Shown: in pieces, positions 1 to 5,595 of the stretch
Numbering within the stretch: position 1 is the stretch's first letter
Layout of the letters: each line of letters begins with the position of its first letter
Assembly (NCBI GenBank): GCA_025922755.1
Contig: JAICHE010000020.1
Location: 1 to 11,936, forward strand
Reading direction: 5' to 3'
DNA length: 11,936 nucleotides
Source of the DNA: Nitrososphaeraceae archaeon
Lineage (GTDB): Archaea > Thermoproteota > Nitrososphaeria > Nitrososphaerales > Nitrosopumilaceae
Position numbers and translations under genes: made by a program
Notes under the pieces: generated by a model
Database searches by the model: none
What the model saw: the letters and a program-made list of their open reading frames with translations, nothing else
Told to the model about the DNA's origin: nothing

Positions 1-216
1 ACAATTAAAATTATTTTAGTAATCTCTTTAATCATAACCTATGCTGTCCATGTTCGTGTGATTCGAAAAGACGTAGAAGAGCAAGTCATGTCTAAACAGA
101 TGCCACTACAACAAATTCAAAAATTAAGGAAAAAAATCATAATTTTAGGCGAGATCACAGTAGTACTGTCTGTTGCAATTCTATTTTTTGCAGCTTTACT
201 TGACGCTGGGGTATGA
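1..216 (+). CDS. Integral membrane protein, C-terminal fragment (5' end outside window)
   Basis: Frame 1 is open from the first base to a TGA at 214-216 and gives 71 residues with no start needed inside the window. Two hydrophobic segments are visible: about residues 4-18 (ends in YAVHVRV) and about 46-69. A basic and amphipathic loop of roughly 27 residues (RKDVEEQV...QKLRKK) separates them. A glutamate (E51) sits inside the second helix, and the chain ends a few residues after that helix. The helix-charged loop-helix ending resembles the last helices of small polytopic proteins of the CopD/DUF2269 kind, but this is only a resemblance and I do not assign a function. The last 21 bases overlap the 3' end of rtcA on the other strand. 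That the frame is coding is fairly likely, because it has a coherent two-helix pattern and no competing frame. Confidence 0.6.
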   Translation, partial: TIKIILVISLIITYAVHVRVIRKDVEEQVMSKQMPLQQIQKLRKKIIILGEITVVLSVAILFFAALLDAGV

Positions 217-1224
217 AATCCCTTCGATTCTAACTTCAAAACCATCCTGCAACTTCCCAATCCCATATTTACAACCAGTGATTTTTGAGGCAACAAACAG
301 ATTTGTCTCTAAATGCTTTGAAATTTTGTCCACTTGGAAAACTGTCATTCCATTTGCAAGGCTTGCCGGTAACACAAGCATATCGGCAAGATGCTCATCT
401 ACACTATGATTTGCATGAGTGAATTTATCCAAATCTAAATCAAACTTGTTTTGTTTTAAATTAAACAAAGAATCGATCCCAATGATTGAATTTGTATCTA
501 TACTACTAATCAAAAGAAATGCACCTGAATCTAATGCGTGTTCTTCTTTAATTTTTGTATCAACAATAAAATTATTTTCAATTAATTTCTTCTCGATTAA
601 TTCAACTTTATTTGAAATTAGTTCAGAGGGTAATTTTGAATAAGAACAGATTAATTTTACATTCTTTGTACTTCGTTTATCAAGAATAATTGGATTAATT
701 TTTTTACAAGGAAAAACCTCCAACTCTACTATCCCACCTCCTTTTGGAAAGTATCCTCTTTTAATTACGTTTAAAGAAAAATCAATTCCCATCCTAGAAT
801 ACAATTCCTTTAAAACAATCATGGAATAATCTATTGTAGGACTCCAAAGAACGTTAGTTCCACCTTTAATGGTTAGTTTTAATTTTTTTTTGCAAATGGC
901 AACTACTGGAATTAAAACTTGAATAATTAATGCAATACTTCCAGCAGTTCCAACATCTTCTTTCAGATCTATGCTTTTCACTTCACCTGGAATAAATTTC
1001 AAAGTTGTTGCTCCTATTTTTACATGATCTAATTTTGCACTACAAATTTTTTCAAGAATTTTTAAAGCCATAACATGCTGAGGTTTAAGACCTGGATTTT
1101 TCCTGCCTTTTCTAATATTTTTTACAATTACTGGCTTGTTTAAAATACATGACAATGTAATTGCCGTACGAACAATTTGGCCTCCGCCCTCTCCAAACGA
1201 GCCATCAATTTCTAAAAATTCCAT
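196..1224 (-). CDS. rtcA: RNA 3'-terminal phosphate cyclase RtcA
   Basis: The enzyme converts an RNA 3'-phosphate end to a 2',3'-cyclic phosphate using ATP, through covalent enzyme-AMP and RNA-(3')pp(5')A intermediates; it acts in cytoplasmic RNA repair or processing. At 342 residues it has the normal family length. Family landmarks seen: N-terminal DGSFGEGGGQIVRTA (residues 7-21), the family signature RGYFPKGGG (156-164), VDEHLADMLVLPASLA (275-290), and a C-terminal histidine in SKHLETN (His304) that should be the adenylated nucleophile by comparison with E. coli His309. The ATG at 1222-1224 directly precedes the conserved EIDGS start. The gene is divergent from nadM across 62 bp. Its 3' end overlaps the neighbouring membrane protein gene by 21 bp tail to tail, so there is no separate terminator region. 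Confidence 0.95.
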   Translation of the reverse strand: MEFLEIDGSFGEGGGQIVRTAITLSCILNKPVIVKNIRKGRKNPGLKPQHVMALKILEKICSAKLDHVKIGATTLKFIPGEVKSIDLKEDVGTAGSIALIIQVLIPVVAICKKKLKLTIKGGTNVLWSPTIDYSMIVLKELYSRMGIDFSLNVIKRGYFPKGGGIVELEVFPCKKINPIILDKRSTKNVKLICSYSKLPSELISNKVELIEKKLIENNFIVDTKIKEEHALDSGAFLLISSIDTNSIIGIDSLFNLKQNKFDLDLDKFTHANHSVDEHLADMLVLPASLANGMTVFQVDKISKHLETNLFVASKITGCKYGIGKLQDGFEVRIEGISYPSVK

Positions 1225-1244
1225 AATATTTCAAGAAACACTTG

Positions 1245-1251
1245 CTTTATG
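1245..1251 (-). promoter_or_regulatory. Possible TATA-like element for rtcA
   Basis: On the minus strand CATAAAG is centred about 24 nt upstream of the rtcA ATG, close to the spacing of the better boxes in this window. The match to an archaeal TATA box is weak. The AT-rich run at 1255-1265 could instead serve both divergent genes. Confidence 0.3.
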
Positions 1252-1255
1252 ATAG

Positions 1256-1265
1256 TTTTTTAAAA
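1256..1265 (+). promoter_or_regulatory. TATA box of nadM (leaderless)
   Basis: TTTTTTAAAA is centred about 26 nt before the nadM ATG at 1287, the distance expected if transcription starts at or next to the start codon. No Shine-Dalgarno sequence lies between box and ATG, which agrees with a leaderless mRNA. Confidence 0.5.
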
Positions 1266-1286
1266 TGAAATTTTCTACCTTTTACT

Positions 1287-1781
1287 ATGAATGGTCTCCT
1301 TATTGGAAGATTTCAACCATTTCATTTGGGACATCTTGATGCTTTGCATTTTGCACTATCAAAAGTAGACAAACTTTGGATAGGCTTGGGAAGTTCGAAT
1401 AAACCTCCTGAAAAAAACAATCCCTTTTCAGCTGAGGAACGTAAACAAATGATTTTGGATTCAATTGATGATTCAATTAAAAATAAAATTGAGATTTATT
1501 TTATACCTGATTTTGAAAATCACCAAAAGTGGGTCGAACATATAGATACAATCGTTCCTAAATTTGATATCATATTTACTAATGACGAAATGACTGAATA
1601 TCTTTATTCTAAACGAGGAAAGAAAGTATCATCTATACCGTTTACAAAAAGAGATATTTTGTCTGGAACCAATATTCGAGATTTAATTATTAGCGATCAA
1701 AAATGGGAAGACTTGGTTCCTTATGGGACTAAAAAATTCCTAAATCAAATTAGTGCTAAACAGAGGCTAAAAAATCTCTAA
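1287..1781 (+). CDS. nadM: Nicotinamide-nucleotide adenylyltransferase (archaeal NadM type)
   Basis: It joins NMN and ATP to give NAD+ and pyrophosphate, the last step of NAD synthesis and salvage. The protein is a compact 164-residue nucleotidyltransferase, typical of archaeal NMNATs. The N-terminus carries GRFQPFHLGHL (residues 7-17) with the HxGH-type nucleotide-binding motif, followed by a GLGSSNKP loop (33-40) and NPFSAEER (45-52). The second signature, LSGTNIR (125-131), is the ISGTxIR motif that contacts the ATP phosphates. The ATG at 1287 is preceded by a TATA-like box at leaderless spacing and no ribosome binding site. It is divergent from rtcA, and only 41 bp separate it from the downstream aminotransferase, which has its own promoter. 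The FMN adenylyltransferase and phosphopantetheine adenylyltransferase families share the fold, but these motifs fit NMNAT best. Confidence 0.93.
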   Translation: MNGLLIGRFQPFHLGHLDALHFALSKVDKLWIGLGSSNKPPEKNNPFSAEERKQMILDSIDDSIKNKIEIYFIPDFENHQKWVEHIDTIVPKFDIIFTNDEMTEYLYSKRGKKVSSIPFTKRDILSGTNIRDLIISDQKWEDLVPYGTKKFLNQISAKQRLKNL

Positions 1782-1789
1782 TTATAAAT
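1782..1789 (+). promoter_or_regulatory. TATA box of the class V aminotransferase
   Basis: TTATAAAT directly abuts the nadM stop codon. It predicts a transcription start near 1812, giving a leader of about 10 nt before the ATG at 1823. This is among the best TATA matches in the window and suggests the aminotransferase is transcribed independently of nadM. Confidence 0.6.
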
Positions 1790-1811
1790 AAAACCCAAAA
1801 GATGTCCCATT

Positions 1812-1815
1812 GGAG
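1812..1815 (+). promoter_or_regulatory. Shine-Dalgarno GGAG before the aminotransferase
   Basis: GGAG lies 7 nt upstream of the ATG at 1823 and matches the archaeal 16S anti-SD (CCUCC). It supports this ATG. It is unusual here, because most other promoter-proximal genes in the window lack an SD. Confidence 0.5.
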
Positions 1816-1822
1816 ATAAGAA

Positions 1823-2968
1823 ATGGAATATCTATCAATGCTTCCCGGACCAACAAATGTACCTAATAGAGTAATGCGAGCCATGCTTGCACCAATAATT
1901 AATCATAGGAGTGATGATTTTGTAGAGTTATACACTGATGTGGTAGATAAAACACAACAAGTTTTCGAAACTAAAAATGATATTGTAGCATTATCCGCAT
2001 CTGGAACCGGTGCTGTTGAAGCAGGAGTTGTTAATCTGATAAAGAAGGGCGATAAAGTCATTATTCCCGTTAACGGTGAATTTAGTAACAGGTTATCTCA
2101 ATTAATTGAAGGTCAAGGTGCAAATGTTGTAAAACTTGAAACTCCACCAGGACAAAATGCAACTTTTGATCAAGTAAAAGAAGCATTTGACAATAACAAG
2201 GATGTCAAAGCATTCTATGTTGTTCACAATGAAACTTCAACAGGAACGATGGTGAATTATCTCGATAAGGTATCTGACTTGACATCAAGAAATGACGCAT
2301 TTTATGTAGTAGACTCTGTATCTTTGCTAGGAGGAGCACCACTTCCAGTAGATAAATGGAACATAGATGTATGTATGACTGGTGCACAAAAAGCAATAGC
2401 TGCACCACCAGGAATCTCGCCAATTTCAGTTAGTGCTAAAGCTAAAAAGTATATGATTGAGAATCCACCACCTACAATGTATTTCAATTTAGCAAGATAT
2501 TTCAAATATTATGATGAAGAAAAACACACCCCATTTACACCTGCATTACCTTTACTTTATGCATATAGAGAAGCTCTCTCAATTTTACTAGAAGAAGGTC
2601 TACAAAATGTCTTTAATCGTCATAAAGTTTGTTCAGATGCGTTATATTCTGGACTTAGTGCAATGGGTCTTTCTCCATTTGCAAAAGAAGAAGATCGCTC
2701 AATCTCAATTGTTGCATTAAATTATCTTGAAGGCCTTGAAGACAAAACCTTCAGAAATACACTTGCTAACAAATTCAAAGTTCTTGTTGCTGGAGGATTT
2801 GGAAATCTCAAAGGAAAAGTTTTCAGAGTTGGTTGTATGGGTGAAGTTAGCCCATATCATGTAATGCGAACTATTTCTGCAATTTCCTCCACATTAGCAA
2901 TGATGGGATATCAAGTAGATGCCCAAGCAGGTCTAAAAACTGCAGAAGAAAAATTAAAAGCTCTCTAA
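1823..2968 (+). CDS. Class V PLP aminotransferase (alanine/serine-glyoxylate aminotransferase family)
   Basis: A fold-type I PLP enzyme of 381 residues, the usual length for alanine-glyoxylate or serine-pyruvate aminotransferases. Visible landmarks: N-terminal LPGPTNVPNRVM (7-18) with the HRSDDF element (28-33), the SASGTGAVEAG cofactor-phosphate loop (58-68), VHNETSTG (134-141), the PLP-ring aspartate in VVDSVSLLGG (Asp164), the Schiff-base lysine in TGAQKAIAAPPG (Lys190), and a carboxylate-binding arginine candidate in GKVFRVG (Arg335). The family moves an amino group from alanine or serine to glyoxylate or pyruvate. Related members act on ureidoglycine, and some were historically mislabelled as hydrogenase subunits. 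The donor and acceptor cannot be read from sequence. The gene has its own TATA box and SD and lies between nadM and an FKBP gene with its own promoter, so context does not fix the pathway. Confidence 0.92.
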   Translation: MEYLSMLPGPTNVPNRVMRAMLAPIINHRSDDFVELYTDVVDKTQQVFETKNDIVALSASGTGAVEAGVVNLIKKGDKVIIPVNGEFSNRLSQLIEGQGANVVKLETPPGQNATFDQVKEAFDNNKDVKAFYVVHNETSTGTMVNYLDKVSDLTSRNDAFYVVDSVSLLGGAPLPVDKWNIDVCMTGAQKAIAAPPGISPISVSAKAKKYMIENPPPTMYFNLARYFKYYDEEKHTPFTPALPLLYAYREALSILLEEGLQNVFNRHKVCSDALYSGLSAMGLSPFAKEEDRSISIVALNYLEGLEDKTFRNTLANKFKVLVAGGFGNLKGKVFRVGCMGEVSPYHVMRTISAISSTLAMMGYQVDAQAGLKTAEEKLKAL

Positions 2969-2980
2969 ACCATGTTAACT

Positions 2981-2988
2981 TAATATAA
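2981..2988 (+). promoter_or_regulatory. TATA box of the FKBP gene (leaderless)
   Basis: TAATATAA is centred about 25 nt before the TTG at 3010. The distance supports that TTG as the real start of a leaderless mRNA, since no ATG or GTG exists in frame back to the stop at 2986-2988. Confidence 0.55.
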
Positions 2989-3009
2989 GGAAATTCGAGA
3001 GCGAACACA

Positions 3010-3777
3010 TTGACTTTCGATAAAGGTTCTTTGATACTAATTGATTATGTTGCAAAGGTAAAAGATAGCGACGAAGTATTTGATACCACCATCGAAGAAG
3101 AAGCAAAAAAACATTCAATTCACGAATCTGGTGTAAAATATTCTCCAAAATTAGTTTCAGTAGGTGAAGTTTCTTATCCAGTTCTAAAAGGACTTGATGA
3201 AGCATTAACAAAAACTGCAGTTGGGGATAAACTTACAGTTGAAGTTACTCCAGACAAAGGTTTCGGAGAGCGTGATTCAACAAAAGTGAGAATGATTCCA
3301 ATTCGAAAACTTGGTGAAGATGCTGACAAAGTTACAGTAGGCGATACAATTGAAATTGATAACAAAAGAGGAATTATTCGTTTTATTGGCTCAGGCCGAG
3401 TACAAATTGATTACAATCACAAATACGCAGGTAAAACAATTCTTTATGATGTAAATGTAATCAAATCACTTGATTCTGAAAATGACAAAATAGATGGAAT
3501 TTTAAAAAATCGATTACCAGTTGAAGATTCTAAAGTAAGTTTCACAATTAAAGAAAAAGAGGCAAATATCTCAATTCCTGAAGAAATATTCCGAGCAGAT
3601 GGACTTCAAATAATGAAGCATTTTATCCAAATGGATATTTTCAAATTTGTACCAACTTTAGAAAAAATCAACTTCGTTGAAACATACCAAAACAAACAAG
3701 CCCAAAGCAAAAAACCAGAAACAGCAGGAAAGAAAGAATCTAAAGAAGAAAAAGCCCCCGAACCAAAAACTGCTTAA
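3010..3777 (+). CDS. Long archaeal FKBP-type peptidyl-prolyl cis-trans isomerase (SlyD-like)
   Basis: A folding catalyst and chaperone that isomerises X-Pro bonds in the cytoplasm; there is no signal peptide. The 255 residues match the long archaeal FKBP class. The FKBP fold begins with KGSLILIDYVAKVKDSDEVFDTT (residues 5-27) and continues through PVLKGLDEAL (57-66) and VTPDKGFGERD (79-89). A chaperone-type insert (IF domain) occupies about 88-137, after which the FKBP strand returns at DYNHKYAGKTILYDVNV (134-150). An additional C-terminal domain of about 80 residues follows. The chain ends in a lysine/glutamate-rich tail (about 229-255) that should be disordered. The start is TTG: no other start codon is in frame after the upstream stop, and a TATA box sits at leaderless distance. 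The stop is one base from the convergent egsA stop. Confidence 0.9.
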   Translation: MTFDKGSLILIDYVAKVKDSDEVFDTTIEEEAKKHSIHESGVKYSPKLVSVGEVSYPVLKGLDEALTKTAVGDKLTVEVTPDKGFGERDSTKVRMIPIRKLGEDADKVTVGDTIEIDNKRGIIRFIGSGRVQIDYNHKYAGKTILYDVNVIKSLDSENDKIDGILKNRLPVEDSKVSFTIKEKEANISIPEEIFRADGLQIMKHFIQMDIFKFVPTLEKINFVETYQNKQAQSKKPETAGKKESKEEKAPEPKTA

Positions 3778-3778
3778 T

Positions 3779-4822
3779 TCAAATTACATTAGTACTCTTT
3801 GCTAGATTTGTAGCTTTTTGTTCTGTCATTTCAATTTCTTTCAAAATTGTATATCTTTCAGGTCTTAGTTCTTGAGCTATCATTAGTGCATCAACTATTT
3901 GGTCTTCTGTCAACCCAATTTGTTTTGCAGTTGTAGGAGCACCAACTTCCTTTAACGTTTTAATGATTTTTTTCCAATCTTGACCTTGAAGTTTTGCCAT
4001 CATTATAGCGCCAATACCACATTTTTCTCCGTGTAGTCCTTTACCGGGTGCAATTTTGTCTAGTGCATGAGAAAAAAGATGTTCTGCACCAGAACATGGT
4101 CTACTACTTCCAGCAATACATGAAGCAACACCAGCACTAATTAAGGCCTCAACAATTACTCTTGCATCTAATCCTTTTTTGGAATATTTTCTCGAGTTTT
4201 CCATTACAATTTTAGCACTCATCAATGCTAAATCTGCAGAATACATTCCATAATATTCGCCAGTTTTTTTATGACCTAGCTGCCAATCTTTAACTGCAAT
4301 AATATTGGCAATTAGATCCCCACATCCACTTGCCAATAGCTTTGCAGGAGCTCTTTTTATTACATCAATATCTACGAAGACTCCCAATGGTGCAGTTGCT
4401 ACAATTGAATGAGGCTTGTCACTTTTCACAGAAACAAAAGGACTTGCCATTCCATCGTGAGAAGCCGCAGTGGGAAGGCTGACAAATGGAATATCTAGAT
4501 TAAATGACACCATTTTGGCAGTATCTACCGAACGACCGCCACCAATGCCTGCAACTAGATCGCTATGGTCTTTTTTTACATCCCTTTGAATTTGAGTTAA
4601 TGAACTAATTTGATTATCTTTTGAAGTATGCCACACAAATTTGATATGTTTTTGTTTTAACGATTTCTCAATTTTTTGCTTGAGGATTTTTTTAACATTG
4701 GTCCCAGAAATTAAAGAAACTTTTTTTGGCTTACTTAATGACACAAGAAATTCTCCAAATTCAGAGATATTTTTCTCACCCACAACAATTAGTCTTGGTA
4801 ATTCCATGGTATGGGATTGCAT
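3779..4822 (-). CDS. egsA: sn-glycerol-1-phosphate dehydrogenase
   Basis: It reduces dihydroxyacetone phosphate to sn-glycerol 1-phosphate with NAD(P)H, setting the stereochemistry of archaeal ether lipids. It belongs to the Zn-dependent iron-alcohol-dehydrogenase/glycerol-dehydrogenase fold. In the longest frame (354 aa from GTG 4843) it shows the dinucleotide motif GIGGGRSVDTAK (99-110), PTAASHDGMASP (124-135), and predicted Zn ligands Asp176 (GCGDLIAN), His255 (GAEHLFSH) and His271 (GLHGEKCGIG). Several starts are possible: GTG 4843, and ATG at 4834, 4822 and 4807. I prefer ATG 4822 (347 aa, MQSHTMELPRLI) because a GATAAATA box is centred about 26 nt upstream, matching the leaderless spacing elsewhere here. 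It is divergent from psmB and convergent with FKBP. The identity is secure; the start is not. Confidence 0.94.
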   Translation of the reverse strand: MQSHTMELPRLIVVGEKNISEFGEFLVSLSKPKKVSLISGTNVKKILKQKIEKSLKQKHIKFVWHTSKDNQISSLTQIQRDVKKDHSDLVAGIGGGRSVDTAKMVSFNLDIPFVSLPTAASHDGMASPFVSVKSDKPHSIVATAPLGVFVDIDVIKRAPAKLLASGCGDLIANIIAVKDWQLGHKKTGEYYGMYSADLALMSAKIVMENSRKYSKKGLDARVIVEALISAGVASCIAGSSRPCSGAEHLFSHALDKIAPGKGLHGEKCGIGAIMMAKLQGQDWKKIIKTLKEVGAPTTAKQIGLTEDQIVDALMIAQELRPERYTILKEIEMTEQKATNLAKSTNVI

Positions 4823-4843
4823 GCGTTTTTCCATTTTTGTCAC

Positions 4844-4851
4844 TATTTATC
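4844..4851 (-). promoter_or_regulatory. TATA box of egsA (leaderless from ATG 4822)
   Basis: GATAAATA on the minus strand is centred about 26 nt from the ATG at 4822. If used, the GTG at 4843 would lie upstream of the transcript, which decides for the shorter protein. Confidence 0.45.
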
Positions 4852-4870
4852 ATTTCAAGAGATCAAAAAG

Positions 4871-4880
4871 TTATTTAAAA
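4871..4880 (+). promoter_or_regulatory. TATA box of psmB
   Basis: TTATTTAAAA is centred at about 4876 and predicts transcription starting near 4902. That is downstream of the ATG at 4887, so that ATG should not be in the mRNA. The predicted short leader instead carries a Shine-Dalgarno sequence before TTG 4920. Confidence 0.55.
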
Positions 4881-4907
4881 GGGTGAATGCCACTTACAAT
4901 ATCTCTA

Positions 4908-4913
4908 AAGGTG
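4908..4913 (+). promoter_or_regulatory. Shine-Dalgarno AAGGTG deciding the psmB start
   Basis: AAGGTG contains AGGTG, complementary to CACCU of the 16S 3' end, and stands 6 nt before the TTG at 4920. It supports TTG 4920 over ATG 4887 as the initiation codon. Confidence 0.5.
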
Positions 4914-4919
4914 TATCTT

Positions 4920-5552
4920 TTGTCAAATAATGTTCAAGAAAAAATTCTCCACGGAACTACCACTGTAGGTATCAAAGCCAAAGATGGTATAGTTTTATGT
5001 GCTGATATGAGAGCCAGCGCAGGCTACTTTATTGCGAACAATAATACTATGAAAATACAAAAAATCGATGATCACGCAGGCCTAACTTTGGCAGGAGGAG
5101 TAGCTGACGCTCAAAATATTGTAGATATCTTACGTTATCATTCAAGTCTTCATAGAGTTGAAAAACATGGGCCAATCTCAATCCATTCTCTCAGTCGATT
5201 ATGTTCATTGATATTTCATCAAAATCGCGGTTATCCATTCATGGCAGACATACTTCTTGGAGGATATGATGCAAATGGTCCGGCATTGTTTAATGTAGAC
5301 ATGTTTGGCTCTGTCGAAGAAAAAAATTATGTAACAACTGGAAGTGGATCTCCAGTTGCGTATGGACTATTAGAAGAAGAATATCGCCCCGACCTTACAG
5401 TAGAGGAAGCAAAAAAAGTTGCTTTAAGAGCTGTCAAAGCTGCTATTGTAAGAAACATTGGTACCGGTGATGGAATCAACATTGCTGTCATGGACAAAGA
5501 TGGGTTCCGCCTATTAACAAATGAACAAAAGAAAGCAATTATAGAACTTTAG
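4920..5552 (+). CDS. psmB: Proteasome beta subunit, catalytic (20S core)
   Basis: This is the proteolytic subunit of the 20S proteasome, an N-terminal threonine hydrolase in the inner beta rings. From TTG 4920 it has 210 residues: a 12-residue propeptide ending LHG, then TTTVGI, so autocleavage at Gly-Thr should expose catalytic Thr13 (Thr1 of the mature chain). Counting from that threonine, Asp17 (CADMRAS) and Lys33 (NNNTMK) fall at the catalytic positions. The GSGSPVAYG loop supplies the conserved serine, and GDGINIAV lies near the C-terminus. An in-frame ATG at 4887 would add 11 residues, but it lies only about 11 nt after the TATA box, while TTG 4920 has an SD 6 nt upstream. The gene is divergent from egsA and 43 bp ahead of fttA, a neighbourhood also seen in Methanocaldococcus (MJ1237/MJ1236). 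No alpha subunit gene is in the window. Confidence 0.95.
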   Translation: MSNNVQEKILHGTTTVGIKAKDGIVLCADMRASAGYFIANNNTMKIQKIDDHAGLTLAGGVADAQNIVDILRYHSSLHRVEKHGPISIHSLSRLCSLIFHQNRGYPFMADILLGGYDANGPALFNVDMFGSVEEKNYVTTGSGSPVAYGLLEEEYRPDLTVEEAKKVALRAVKAAIVRNIGTGDGINIAVMDKDGFRLLTNEQKKAIIEL

Positions 5553-5595
5553 AAAATTAACGAATTAACAACTCTCATCATACTTTAGTGATTTA

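Noticed and set aside
419..643. 74-codon plus-strand frame opposite rtcA, with 173-409 similar
   Set aside because: Both are antisense shadows of the conserved rtcA and have Ser/Phe-rich compositions without domain or start signals.
4887..4919. ATG 4887 as the psmB start
   Set aside because: It lies only about 11 nt after the TATA box and would not be transcribed; the SD and normal propeptide point to TTG 4920.
5555..5569. Two copies of AATTAAC separated by one base between psmB and fttA
   Set aside because: Too short and AT-rich to be a meaningful repeat; at most one copy is a weak TATA-like candidate for fttA.
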